Assembly: GCF_046614695.1 (NCBI RefSeq)
Contig: NZ_JBKKHQ010000014.1
Location: forward strand, 144,790 to 208,789
Direction: 5' to 3'
Source of the DNA: Pokkaliibacter sp046614695
GTDB lineage: Bacteria > Pseudomonadota > Gammaproteobacteria > Pseudomonadales > Balneatricaceae
DNA length: 64,000 nt
Below the pieces are notes generated by a model. The model had not been told where the DNA came from and did no database searches. It saw only the letters and a program-made list of their open reading frames with translations. This document shows, piece by piece, positions 26,162 to 35,508 of the stretch (position 1 is its first letter; every line of letters begins with the position of its first letter). The translations under genes and the position numbers were made by a program.

Positions 26162-27246
26162 TGCTGCTATGGATTGCCAGCTGGCTCAGCGAGTACCACA
26201 CCGGCTTTACTGTATTTCAGTACCTGACTCTTCGTGGAATTCTCGGTGTTCTGACTGCGTTAGGTCTGTCCCTCGCCATTGGCCCGGTAATGATTCGAAA
26301 GCTGCGCCAGTATCAGATTGGTCAGGCGGTTCGTGATGACGGCCCTCAGAGTCACCTTAGCAAGGCAGGAACGCCGACCATGGGCGGCACGCTGATTCTG
26401 ATTTCGATTGCGATCAGCACCTTGCTGTGGGCGGATCTATCCAATCGTTTTGTCTGGATTGTGCTCGGCGTTATGGCGGTATTCGGTGCTGTAGGCTGGG
26501 TTGACGACTACCGCAAGGTGATTGAGAAAAACCCACGTGGTCTGCCTGCACGCTGGAAATATCTGTGGCAGTCGGTAGGCGGTTTCGGGGCTGCGGCAAT
26601 CCTTTATGCCACCTCCAGCACCAGTGCTGAGACAGCGCTTATTGTCCCCTTTTTTAAACACTGGGTGATTCCGATGGGAGCGGTCGCTTTCATCATTTTC
26701 ACCTATCTGGTGATTGTTGGTAGCTCAAATGCCGTGAACCTGACTGACGGGCTGGATGGTCTGGCCATTATGCCGACGGTCATGGTTGCAGGTGCCATGG
26801 GAATCTTTGCCTATGTGACGGGGAACGCCAAGTTTGCCGAGTACCTGCTGATTCCTTATGTCTCCGGAAGTGGCGAGCTGCTTGTTATCTGTGGAGCGAT
26901 AGTCGGCGCAGGGCTTGGCTTTCTCTGGTTTAACACCTATCCCGCACAGGTCTTTATGGGCGATGTGGGCGCGCTGGCCCTGGGAGCAGTATTGGGCACT
27001 ATCGCCGTTATCGTTCGTCAGGAACTGGTGTTGGTCATCATGGGTGGCGTGTTTGTGATGGAAACAGTTTCTGTGATTTTGCAGGTAGCCTCATTCAAGC
27101 TGACCGGTCGTCGAATTTTTCGTATGGCGCCATTGCACCACCACTTTGAGTTGAAAGGCTGGCCTGAGCCACGCGTTATCGTTCGCTTCTGGATCGTAAC
27201 GGTGATGCTGGTACTTATCGGCCTTGCCACATTGAAACTTCGTTAA
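26161..27246 (+). CDS. mraY: phospho-MurNAc-pentapeptide translocase
   Basis: 361-residue integral membrane enzyme with about ten helices, making lipid I from UDP-MurNAc-pentapeptide and undecaprenyl phosphate. Signature stretches are VRDDGPQSHLSKAGTPTMGG, DDYRK, NLTDGLDGLA (catalytic Asp) and MAPLHHHFELKGWPE with its His cluster. It is the normal length and lies between murF and murD. Confidence 0.98.
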   Translation: MLLWIASWLSEYHTGFTVFQYLTLRGILGVLTALGLSLAIGPVMIRKLRQYQIGQAVRDDGPQSHLSKAGTPTMGGTLILISIAISTLLWADLSNRFVWIVLGVMAVFGAVGWVDDYRKVIEKNPRGLPARWKYLWQSVGGFGAAAILYATSSTSAETALIVPFFKHWVIPMGAVAFIIFTYLVIVGSSNAVNLTDGLDGLAIMPTVMVAGAMGIFAYVTGNAKFAEYLLIPYVSGSGELLVICGAIVGAGLGFLWFNTYPAQVFMGDVGALALGAVLGTIAVIVRQELVLVIMGGVFVMETVSVILQVASFKLTGRRIFRMAPLHHHFELKGWPEPRVIVRFWIVTVMLVLIGLATLKLR

Positions 27247-27257
27247 GGACACGCTTA

Positions 27258-28610
27258 ATGCAACCGATCGCTTCGGATCATCTGACGATAGTTGTCGGCT
27301 TGGGTAAAACCGGGCTGAGCTGCGTGCGCTTTTTGCGCGAGCGCCATCGTCAGGTTGTGGTTGTAGACACCCGGGAGGTTCCTCCCGGTAAAGATGAGCT
27401 TTCTGCTCGTTATCCCGAAGTACCGCTATATTGCGGAGCGCTCGACCCTGATTTACTGGCGACGGCAACCGAGTTGGTGGTAAGCCCCGGCTTGTCAGTG
27501 AAGACGCCGGCAATCCAGGCTGCCTCGGTCAAGGGCGTGCGAGTCATTGGTGACATTGAATTGTTTTGTCGTGAGGCTAAGGCGCCCATCGTCGCGATCA
27601 CCGGCTCGAATGCCAAGAGTACTGTGACGACACTGGTCGGAAAAATGGCAGAGGCAGCAGGTTTACGCGTCGCCGTGGGCGGTAATATTGGCACGCCGGC
27701 GTTGGAGCTACCGCTTGAAGAGGTGGATCTCTATGTGCTGGAGCTTTCCAGCTTTCAGCTGGAAACTACGCATTCCCTTAAGGCCGAAGTGGCAACAGTA
27801 CTGAATATTTCCCCGGATCATATGGATCGTTATGACGATATGGCCGCTTACCATCAGGCCAAACACCGTATTTTTCGGGGCGCCCGGCAAGTGGTCATTA
27901 ATAAAGATGATCCATTGTCCTCACCGCTGATCAGCGATGGTGTGAAGCGAAGCTACTTTACTCTTGGGCGTGCAGATCTGAACACTTATAGCGTTCAGGC
28001 GGACGAGCAAGGGCGTCGGTGGTTGCAGCAAGCTAATACGAGCATTATGCCAGCTGATGAATTGCGCATTCAGGGCGCACATAACGTGGCTAATGCGTTG
28101 TCAGCGATGGCTTTAGGCGCTGCGGTGAATCTGCCTGTAGAAGCAATGTGTCAGGCGCTTCGTGAGTTTGGTGGATTACCTCATCGCTGCCAATGGGTGA
28201 GAGAGCACAACGGTGTGCGTTATTTCAATGACTCAAAAGGCACTAACGTCGGTTCGACCTTGGCGGCCCTTGAAGGCTTCGGAAGCACCTTGGGTGATGG
28301 ACAGGTGATTCTGTTAGCGGGCGGTGACGGCAAAGGTGCTTCTTTCACTGATCTGAAAAAGCCAATCGAGCGCTATGTGCGGGCACTGGTTCTGATTGGA
28401 CGTGATGCACAGCGCCTGGCCGAGGAGGCTGCTGGAGCAACTCAGGTGATCTTTGCCGAGGATATGGCGGTAGCTGTTAAAGCAGCGGCAACATCCGCTA
28501 AGCCAGGCGATATAGTTCTTTTGTCTCCTGCCTGCGCCAGTCTTGATATGTATCGAAATTATGAGCACCGTGGTGAAGTTTTTGCTGAGTGCGTTGGGAG
28601 GCTGGTATGA
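27258..28610 (+). CDS. murD: UDP-MurNAc-L-Ala--D-Glu ligase
   Basis: 450 residues. An N-terminal Rossmann domain (GLGKTGLS) is followed by the P-loop GSNAKST (116-122) and the C-terminal FNDSKGTNVGSTLAAL segment. It adds D-glutamate to UDP-MurNAc-L-alanine. It is separated from mraY by 11 bp. Its TGA overlaps the ftsW ATG. Confidence 0.97.
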   Translation: MQPIASDHLTIVVGLGKTGLSCVRFLRERHRQVVVVDTREVPPGKDELSARYPEVPLYCGALDPDLLATATELVVSPGLSVKTPAIQAASVKGVRVIGDIELFCREAKAPIVAITGSNAKSTVTTLVGKMAEAAGLRVAVGGNIGTPALELPLEEVDLYVLELSSFQLETTHSLKAEVATVLNISPDHMDRYDDMAAYHQAKHRIFRGARQVVINKDDPLSSPLISDGVKRSYFTLGRADLNTYSVQADEQGRRWLQQANTSIMPADELRIQGAHNVANALSAMALGAAVNLPVEAMCQALREFGGLPHRCQWVREHNGVRYFNDSKGTNVGSTLAALEGFGSTLGDGQVILLAGGDGKGASFTDLKKPIERYVRALVLIGRDAQRLAEEAAGATQVIFAEDMAVAVKAAATSAKPGDIVLLSPACASLDMYRNYEHRGEVFAECVGRLV

Positions 28611-29800
28611 GAGCCTGGCGTTCGGGACAAGCTGTTGAAGTTCCTGTGTACGGCAAAATCAAAGGGCCGTTCGATGGCTGGTTATTGATGATTACCGTTA
28701 CCTTGCTGCTGATCGGTGCAGTTATGGTGACGAGTGCTTCCATGGAAGTGGCTGAGATGCGCTTTCATGATCCCTTCTATCAGATTGAGCGTCATCTGGC
28801 CTTCATGGTGATTGCGATTGGCGCGGCCTGCTTTGTCTGGCGAATTCCTATGGCGTTTTGGCGTCGACAGCATTGGTGGCTACTGATTATTGCGGTGGTT
28901 CTACTGATTCTTGTGCTAGTCCCAGGAATTGGGCGTGTTGTTAACGGTAGCTCTCGTTGGCTGCGTTTAGGCCCTATCAATATTCAGGCGTCCGAAGTCG
29001 CCAAACTCTTTTTGATGATGTATCTGGCGAGCTACATGGAGCGACGCCTTGATGAGGTGCGCACCCAGTGGTCAGGCTTTTTCAAGGCAATGCTGATTCT
29101 TGCCATTCCCATTGTGCTAATGCTGATGGAGCCGGATCTTGGTGCTGTCGTCGTTACCATGGGTATTGCCTTGGGCATGGTCTTCATGGGCGGCATGCGT
29201 ATGTGGCAGTTCTGGCTGGTTATCTTCAGCTGTCTTGCAGCAGTCGGTGCCGGCGCCTGGATGGAAGATTACCGACGCCAACGTCTGTTGACCTATCTGG
29301 ACCCCTGGGCAGACCCCTACGGCAGTGGTTATCAGCTGACTCAGGCGCAGATTGCTTTTGGTCGTGGTGACTGGTTCGGTCTTGGCCTGGGTAACAGCGT
29401 GCAGAAACTCTTCTACCTGCCTGAAGCGCATACTGACTTTGTGTATGCCGTACTTGCCGAAGAGCTGGGGCTGATCGGTGCTCTGACGGTCATTCTTCTC
29501 TACGCATGGCTGGTGTACCGAGCGTTTCGTATCGGCCTTCGTGCAGAGCGTCTGCAGCAACATTTCTCTGCCTTTATGGCGTATGGCACAGCGCTACTCA
29601 TCGCCTGTCAGGCTTTTATCAACATTGGTGTAAATCTGGGTGTGTTGCCGACCAAAGGTCTGACGCTGCCTTTGATTTCTTATGGTGGGTCGAGTCTGGT
29701 GGTTTGTTTATGTCTGATCGCCATTTTGTTGAGGATTGATTACGAAGCCAGAGGAGAGGCGTTGCGCCGGGCGATGTTAGGAGCAAGGAGCGATGAGTAA
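28607..29800 (+). CDS. ftsW: peptidoglycan glycosyltransferase FtsW
   Basis: 397 residues from the ATG that overlaps the murD stop codon (ATGA), with GGGAGG upstream; a GTG 18 bp earlier has no better site. It is a SEDS-family protein with ten predicted helices, NGSSRWLRLGPINIQASEVAKL in the second periplasmic/TM segment and the conserved C-terminal PLISYGGSSLV. It polymerises lipid II at the septum with FtsI. Confidence 0.96.
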   Translation: MRAWRSGQAVEVPVYGKIKGPFDGWLLMITVTLLLIGAVMVTSASMEVAEMRFHDPFYQIERHLAFMVIAIGAACFVWRIPMAFWRRQHWWLLIIAVVLLILVLVPGIGRVVNGSSRWLRLGPINIQASEVAKLFLMMYLASYMERRLDEVRTQWSGFFKAMLILAIPIVLMLMEPDLGAVVVTMGIALGMVFMGGMRMWQFWLVIFSCLAAVGAGAWMEDYRRQRLLTYLDPWADPYGSGYQLTQAQIAFGRGDWFGLGLGNSVQKLFYLPEAHTDFVYAVLAEELGLIGALTVILLYAWLVYRAFRIGLRAERLQQHFSAFMAYGTALLIACQAFINIGVNLGVLPTKGLTLPLISYGGSSLVVCLCLIAILLRIDYEARGEALRRAMLGARSDE

Positions 29801-30884
29801 AAATAACAGGAAAGTTGCCCTGATTATGGCAGGCGGTACTGGCGGGCATGTATTCCCTGCATTGGCTACCGCATTGGAGCTACGCAAGCGGGGTTATGAC
29901 ATTCACTGGCTTGGTACTTCGGACAAAATTGAAGCGCGTGTTGTGCCCCAGGCTGATATTCCTTTGCATGCCATCCATGTAAGTGGTGTGCGTGGCAATG
30001 GTGCTCTCAAGCTTATTAAAGCGCCTTTTCTATTGGCGCGAGCGCTGGGTGAAGCACTCAAGGTCGTTATGACTCTTAAGCCATCCGTCGTGTTGGGAAT
30101 GGGTGGCTTCGCCAGTGGCCCCGGCGGCCTGGCCGCATGGCTACTGAGAAAACCGCTGGTGATCCATGAGCAGAATGCGATTCCAGGCGTGACGAATAAG
30201 GTACTTTCGCGCCTGGCCAAGAAAGTACTGGTGGCCTTTGATGATGCGATCTCCTGGTTACCCGCTGCTCAGGTGACAGGTAACCCGATTCGCGAGCGCG
30301 TTTGTGCTGTTCGCTCTCCTGAGTCTCGTTATGGAGAGAGGGCAGGAAAACTGCGGATTCTGGTTGTCGGCGGCAGTTTAGGCGCCACGGCGATTAATGC
30401 GGTGATTCCTCGCTGGCTTGCGGCATTGCCGGCGGATGAGCGTCCTGAGGTATGGCATCAGAGTGGTGAGCGACATATCGAAGCGACCAGAGAGTTTTAT
30501 CGGGAACACGGTGTTGAGGCTAATCTGGTGCCCTTTATCGAAGATATGGCGGATGCCTATGCCTGGGCAGATTTGGTCATTTGTCGTTCCGGAGCTCTAA
30601 CGGTTAGTGAACTGGCAGCCGTGGGTGTTGCATCAGTACTGATTCCTTTTCCACATGCGGTCGATGATCACCAGACTGCAAACGGCCGATACCTTGAACA
30701 TGCTGGTGCTGCAGTACTGGTGCAGCAGTCTGAACTAAGCGTCGAGTCATTACAGAGTTTATATGCCACCCGGCTGCATGATCGCCAGACTCTTGCAGCA
30801 ATGGCGCAAGCCGCCAGAAGTCTGGCAAAGCCGGAAGCTACTGCGCAGGTAGCTGATATTTGTGAGGAGATTAGCCTTGGCTGA
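29793..30884 (+). CDS. murG: lipid II synthase MurG (N-acetylglucosaminyltransferase)
   Basis: 363-residue GT-B glycosyltransferase. The glycine-rich motif GGTGGHVFPA is at 14-23, followed by GMGGFASGPGG, HEQNAIPGVTNK and the C-terminal donor-binding SGALTVSELAAVG. It transfers GlcNAc from UDP-GlcNAc to lipid I on the inner face of the cytoplasmic membrane. It overlaps ftsW by 8 bp and murC by 8 bp. Confidence 0.97.
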   Translation: MSKNNRKVALIMAGGTGGHVFPALATALELRKRGYDIHWLGTSDKIEARVVPQADIPLHAIHVSGVRGNGALKLIKAPFLLARALGEALKVVMTLKPSVVLGMGGFASGPGGLAAWLLRKPLVIHEQNAIPGVTNKVLSRLAKKVLVAFDDAISWLPAAQVTGNPIRERVCAVRSPESRYGERAGKLRILVVGGSLGATAINAVIPRWLAALPADERPEVWHQSGERHIEATREFYREHGVEANLVPFIEDMADAYAWADLVICRSGALTVSELAAVGVASVLIPFPHAVDDHQTANGRYLEHAGAAVLVQQSELSVESLQSLYATRLHDRQTLAAMAQAARSLAKPEATAQVADICEEISLG

Positions 30885-32304
30885 ATTACATATTGCCAAT
30901 AACGTGCCTGAAATGCGCCGTATTCGTCAGATCCATTTTGTTGGGATTGGTGGCGTTGGCATGTGCGGCATTGCCGAGGTGCTGCTCAATCAGGGTTATA
31001 AAATCTCTGGTTCTGATCTCAAGCCATCCCTCACAACTCGGCGTCTGGAAGAGCAAGGCGCACAGGTCTTCTACGGCCACACTCCATCCAATATTGATGG
31101 CGCTGATGTGGTTGTTATTTCTTCTGCCGTGAAGGACTCGAACCCTGAGCTTCAGGCAGCTAAAGAGCAGCGTCTACCAATCGTTCGTCGTGCAGAAATG
31201 CTGGCAGAGCTGATGCGCTACCGGCACGGAATTGCAATCGCCGGTACCCATGGCAAGACCACTACGACCAGTCTGATGGCATCCGTGCTGACACAAGGTG
31301 GTATGGACCCCACGTATGTAATCGGTGGCAAGCTCACCAGCGCTGGCACCAATGCCAAGCTGGGGGCAAGCCGTTATCTGGTGGCTGAGGCCGATGAAAG
31401 CGATGCTTCCTTCCTGCATTTGCAGCCTATGACCGCGGTCATCACTAACATCGATGCTGATCATATGGACACCTATGGTGGTGACTTTGGTCGACTGAAG
31501 AAAACCTTCATTGAATTCCTGCATAACCTGCCGTTCTACGGTCTCGCAGTGGTCTGCACTGACGATGAGGTGGTGCGAGAGTTGTTACCGGATATTAGCC
31601 GCCCGACCATCACCTATGGTCTTAACGAAGAGGCTGATGTCCGTGCAATTAATATCGAGCAATCCGGTCTGCAGACCCGTTTTACCGTGGTCTCCAAAGG
31701 TTATGAACCGTTGGAAATAACGCTGAATCTGCCGGGGCAGCACAATGTGTTAAATGCATTGGCCACTATTGCCATTGCTCGTGATGAAGGAGTCTCAGAC
31801 CAGGATATTGCTATTGCGCTAAAGCAGTTCATGGGGGTTGGGCGTCGTTTTCAGGTGCTTGCAGAACTGCCTGCGCAGAATGGGACAGCCACGTTGGTGG
31901 ATGACTATGGTCACCATCCTCGGGAAGTGGCAGCGACTATTAAAGCCTTCCGTGAAGGCTGGCCTGGTCGACGTCTTACCATGATTTATCAGCCGCATCG
32001 TTACACGCGAACGCGCGACCTCTATGAGGATTTCGTGCAAGTGCTCTCTGAAGTTGATTCCTTGATTTTGATGGAAGTCTATTCCGCGGGTGAAGAGCCT
32101 ATTCAGGGCGCTGATAGTCGCAGTCTTTGCCGTAGTATTCGCCAGCGCGGTCAGGTGGAGCCTATTTATGCGGCTAATGCAGAAGAGGCAGCCAGTATTC
32201 TGCCTAACCTGATGCAAGCGGGTGATCTGGTCCTGACTCAAGGAGCCGGGGATATCAGCGGGTTAGCGCAACTCTTGGTACAACAGGGGAGTGAGGCATC
32301 ATGA
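30877..32304 (+). CDS. murC: UDP-N-acetylmuramate--L-alanine ligase
   Basis: 475 residues from a TTG start at 30877, which has GAGGAG seven bases upstream within the murG end. An ATG at 30913 would trim 12 residues and has no comparable site. The N-terminal FVGIGGVGMCGIAEVL binds UDP-MurNAc, and the P-loop GTHGKTTTTS is at 123-132. It is the first amino-acid-adding Mur ligase. It overlaps ddl by 4 bp. Confidence 0.95.
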   Translation: MAELHIANNVPEMRRIRQIHFVGIGGVGMCGIAEVLLNQGYKISGSDLKPSLTTRRLEEQGAQVFYGHTPSNIDGADVVVISSAVKDSNPELQAAKEQRLPIVRRAEMLAELMRYRHGIAIAGTHGKTTTTSLMASVLTQGGMDPTYVIGGKLTSAGTNAKLGASRYLVAEADESDASFLHLQPMTAVITNIDADHMDTYGGDFGRLKKTFIEFLHNLPFYGLAVVCTDDEVVRELLPDISRPTITYGLNEEADVRAINIEQSGLQTRFTVVSKGYEPLEITLNLPGQHNVLNALATIAIARDEGVSDQDIAIALKQFMGVGRRFQVLAELPAQNGTATLVDDYGHHPREVAATIKAFREGWPGRRLTMIYQPHRYTRTRDLYEDFVQVLSEVDSLILMEVYSAGEEPIQGADSRSLCRSIRQRGQVEPIYAANAEEAASILPNLMQAGDLVLTQGAGDISGLAQLLVQQGSEAS

Positions 32305-33266
32305 ATGCCCATGAAGTGATCGCAAAAGCGGGCCGTGTTGCTGTGCTGATGGGTGGTCCTTCAGCTGAGCGTGAAGTCTCATTAAAAAGTGGGGCTGCTG
32401 TACTTGCAGGGTTACTTGAAGCCGGGGTTGATGCCTTTGCGCTTGAGTTGCCTGCTCAGCCTCAAAAAATGTTACCTGCGCTTCAGGCAGCCCAATTCGA
32501 TACGGCGTTTATCGTGGTACACGGTCGCGGCGGCGAAGATGGCAAGCTTCAGGCGGTACTTGAAGCGCTGGGCAAAGGCTATACCGGAAGTGATGTTGCA
32601 GCCTCTGCGTTGGCCATGGATAAATGGCGTACCAAACTGGTGTGGAATGCTGTAGGAATTCCCACAAAACCTGCGCAATTAGTGAATGCTCAAACCGATG
32701 CACTAGCCTTGGTTGAGTCCTTAGGCTTACCTCTGGCGATCAAGCCAGTTCATGAAGGTTCAAGTGTGGGGCTTCGTAAAGTCAGCACGATTGAGTCACT
32801 TCAGGAAGCGTTAGAGCTGGCGCTTGAGTATGACGACATGGTGATGGCCGAGCCTTGGGTGACCGGTAAAGAATTAACCGTTGGCATTTTGAATGACCAG
32901 GTGCTTCCGACCATCAGTCTTACAACGCCACACGAATTCTATGATTACGATGCCAAGTACCTGGCAGACGATACTTGTTACAATTTTGACACTGGCTTGG
33001 ATATTGCAGAACAGGCACAATTGGCAGCGACTTGTCGACAAGCCTTTGATGTTATTGGATGTAAAGGCTGGGGCAGGATCGATATTATGGTGGACTCCGA
33101 GGGACTTCCCTGGCTTCTAGAGGTTAATACGGTTCCCGGAATGACAGATCATAGCCTGATCCCGATGGCAGCCCGCAAAGCTGGCCTTGAAATGCCTGCG
33201 CTGGTCGTTGAGATTCTCTCAACAGCCATCGCCGCTCATGGTGTCGAGGGAGGGCCTCTGTCATGA
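32301..33266 (+). CDS. ddl: D-alanine--D-alanine ligase (DdlB)
   Basis: 321-residue ATP-grasp enzyme. Visible signatures are VLMGGPSAEREVSLKSG, VHGRGGEDGKLQ, KPVHEGSSVGL and LLEVNTVPGMTDHSL. It forms D-Ala-D-Ala for MurF. It is embedded in the dcw operon between murC and ftsQ, the position of DdlB in E. coli and Pseudomonas, and overlaps both neighbours by 4 bp. Confidence 0.96.
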   Translation: MNAHEVIAKAGRVAVLMGGPSAEREVSLKSGAAVLAGLLEAGVDAFALELPAQPQKMLPALQAAQFDTAFIVVHGRGGEDGKLQAVLEALGKGYTGSDVAASALAMDKWRTKLVWNAVGIPTKPAQLVNAQTDALALVESLGLPLAIKPVHEGSSVGLRKVSTIESLQEALELALEYDDMVMAEPWVTGKELTVGILNDQVLPTISLTTPHEFYDYDAKYLADDTCYNFDTGLDIAEQAQLAATCRQAFDVIGCKGWGRIDIMVDSEGLPWLLEVNTVPGMTDHSLIPMAARKAGLEMPALVVEILSTAIAAHGVEGGPLS

Positions 33267-34099
33267 TGCCCATGATTCGCTCACCACAGCTGCGTGGACC
33301 TGGCCGGCCCCGAGGTGCGACACGTGTGGCTCCCGTCGCTAAACGTAAAACACGTTCTTTGCCATGGAAACAGTGGCTGATGTGGACGTCGAATACGGTA
33401 TTGCTGACTGCGCTCGTTATTGGGTCTGGTCTTGGCTACGAGAAAGCTAAGGCTTGGCTGGATCGGCCTGTGCGTGAAATAGCGTTACAGGGGGATATCC
33501 ATCATGTCGACTCTGCTTTCATTTCGCAGGAGCTTCAGCAGGAAGTGACTGGCACGTTTTTTGATCTTGATCTGGATCATATTCGCCAGTTGGTTGAGCA
33601 GGATCCTTGGGTTGATCACGCTGAGGTGCATCGCTCTTGGCCTGATAAAGTCATTATCAATATCGAAGAAGCGCTACCTGTTGCCCGTTGGGGTGATCAG
33701 GCACTGATTGATTCGGCAGGACGCATCTTTACGCCTGACGCTGCGCAGATGACTGAGTATCAGTCATTACCAGAGCTGGTTGGGCCTAAAGATCAGGTGC
33801 ATGATGTGATGCGCTATTTCTCAACGCTCAGTCAGCAGCTTAAGTCCATGGGTTTTACAGTTCAGAACCTGCTGCTGGAAGAGCGTGGGGCCTGGACATT
33901 GCAAATGGTTGATGAGTCCGGTTTACCTCTTCGTCTTTTGCTGGGGCGGGAAGATTTGCAAAGCCGTCTGGCACGCTTTAGTACGATTTACGAAGCGGCA
34001 TTAAAGCCACGTCTCGCGCAAATTGAACAGATTGACGCTCGTCACGCTAACGGTGTGGCTGTGCGGTGGAAAACGGCTGAGAATGGCCAGAAAGGTTAA
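33263..34099 (+). CDS. ftsQ: cell division protein FtsQ
   Basis: 278 residues. A basic cytoplasmic tail (1-37) is followed by one transmembrane helix (about 38-58), a POTRA domain (about 70-138, starting VREIALQGDIHHVDS) and the beta domain. FtsQ is the periplasmic scaffold of the FtsQLB complex. The start overlaps the ddl stop (ATGATG). Confidence 0.94.
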   Translation: MMPMIRSPQLRGPGRPRGATRVAPVAKRKTRSLPWKQWLMWTSNTVLLTALVIGSGLGYEKAKAWLDRPVREIALQGDIHHVDSAFISQELQQEVTGTFFDLDLDHIRQLVEQDPWVDHAEVHRSWPDKVIINIEEALPVARWGDQALIDSAGRIFTPDAAQMTEYQSLPELVGPKDQVHDVMRYFSTLSQQLKSMGFTVQNLLLEERGAWTLQMVDESGLPLRLLLGREDLQSRLARFSTIYEAALKPRLAQIEQIDARHANGVAVRWKTAENGQKG

Positions 34100-34198
34100 A
34101 CGATGCTCCTGTCAGGATGACAGAGCGTAATTTATTAGTGTGTCGACGTCGCATCATTCGCGTACGTGAGTACAGGCGATAGAACCAGAGACAAAGGT

Positions 34199-35452
34199 AT
34201 GAGCGGTTTATCAGAATCAAACATGATTGTTGGCCTGGATATCGGCACTTCAAAGGTCGTCGCTATCGTCGGTGAAATGGGGCCTGATGGCGAAATCGAG
34301 ATTGTCGGTATTGGCTCTCACGCTTCGCGGGGTATGAAGCGCGGAGTTGTCGTTAATATCGAGTCTACAGTTCATTCAATTCAGCGTGCCGTTGAAGAAG
34401 CGGAGCTGATGGCGGGTTGTAAAGTTCACTCTGTAACCGTTGGTATTGCCGGTAGTCACATCATGAGCCAAAACTCTCATGGCATGGTGGCTATTCGGGA
34501 TCGAGAGGTTGTCAATCAGGACGTTGAGCGTGTTATTGACGCAGCTCGCGCAGTTCCTGAGCTGGATAAAGAAAAGATGCGCATCCTGCATATCCTGCCG
34601 CAGGAGTACATCATCGATAATCAGGAAGGAATTCGCGACCCTCTGGGCATGTCCGGTGTTCGTCTGGAAGCGCGGGTACATCTTGTGACAGCGGCATTGA
34701 ATGCTGCGCACAACATTGAAAAATGTATTCGCCAGTGCGGCCTTGAAGTCGACAACATGGTGCTGGAGCAACTTGCCTCCAGCTATGCTGTGCTGACAGA
34801 GGACGAAAAAGAACTGGGTGTTTGTATGGTGGATATCGGTGGTGGTACTTCCGATATGGCTATTTTCACCGGTGGAGCCATTCGCCATACCGCGGTTATT
34901 CCGATCGGCGGTGATCAGGTGACTAACGATATCGCTATGGCGCTTCGCACACCAACCCAGCATGCAGAAGATATCAAGATCAAATATGCATGTGCATTGG
35001 GCAAGCTGGCCAGTGCCAATGAAGCGATCAAGGTGCCAAGTGTTGGTGAGCGTCCATCACGAGACTTGTCTCGTCAGTCACTGGCTGAAGTCGTTGAGCC
35101 TCGTTACGCAGAACTCTTTGAAATGATTCAAAACAAACTGCGAGAGAGTGGTTATGAAGACCTGATCGCAGCTGGCATCGTTCTGACCGGCGGCACCGCC
35201 AAGATGGAAGGTGTGGTTGAATTAGCTGAAGAAATTTTCCATATGCCAGTGCGTCTGGCGAGTCCTCTGGATATCAAAGGTTTGCAGGATATTGTGCATA
35301 ATCCTGTTTATTCCACAGCCGTTGGCCTGTTACTCTACGCAAAACGTGAGCGTGGCGAGCGGATCTTAATGGACTCAGTCATTTCTGGTAAGCCAGAACC
35401 GACTGAAGGGATGATGCAGCGGATGCGACGTTGGTTCCAGGAAAAATTCTGA
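34199..35452 (+). CDS. ftsA: cell division protein FtsA
   Basis: 417 residues from the ATG at 34199, giving the usual N-terminus MSGLSESNMIVGLDIGTSKVV; an upstream GTG at 34166 would add 11 atypical residues. Actin-fold ATP-binding motifs GLDIGTSK and VDIGGGTSDMAIF are present, along with TGGTAKMEG. The C-terminal amphipathic helix MMQRMRRWFQEKF anchors it to the membrane. It tethers FtsZ filaments and recruits later division proteins. Confidence 0.97.
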   Translation: MSGLSESNMIVGLDIGTSKVVAIVGEMGPDGEIEIVGIGSHASRGMKRGVVVNIESTVHSIQRAVEEAELMAGCKVHSVTVGIAGSHIMSQNSHGMVAIRDREVVNQDVERVIDAARAVPELDKEKMRILHILPQEYIIDNQEGIRDPLGMSGVRLEARVHLVTAALNAAHNIEKCIRQCGLEVDNMVLEQLASSYAVLTEDEKELGVCMVDIGGGTSDMAIFTGGAIRHTAVIPIGGDQVTNDIAMALRTPTQHAEDIKIKYACALGKLASANEAIKVPSVGERPSRDLSRQSLAEVVEPRYAELFEMIQNKLRESGYEDLIAAGIVLTGGTAKMEGVVELAEEIFHMPVRLASPLDIKGLQDIVHNPVYSTAVGLLLYAKRERGERILMDSVISGKPEPTEGMMQRMRRWFQEKF

Positions 35453-35508
35453 TTTCACCGTATTTGCTTGCGTGACGTGGGCCCTAAAGGCCTGGAGGAG
35501 AGGGAGAA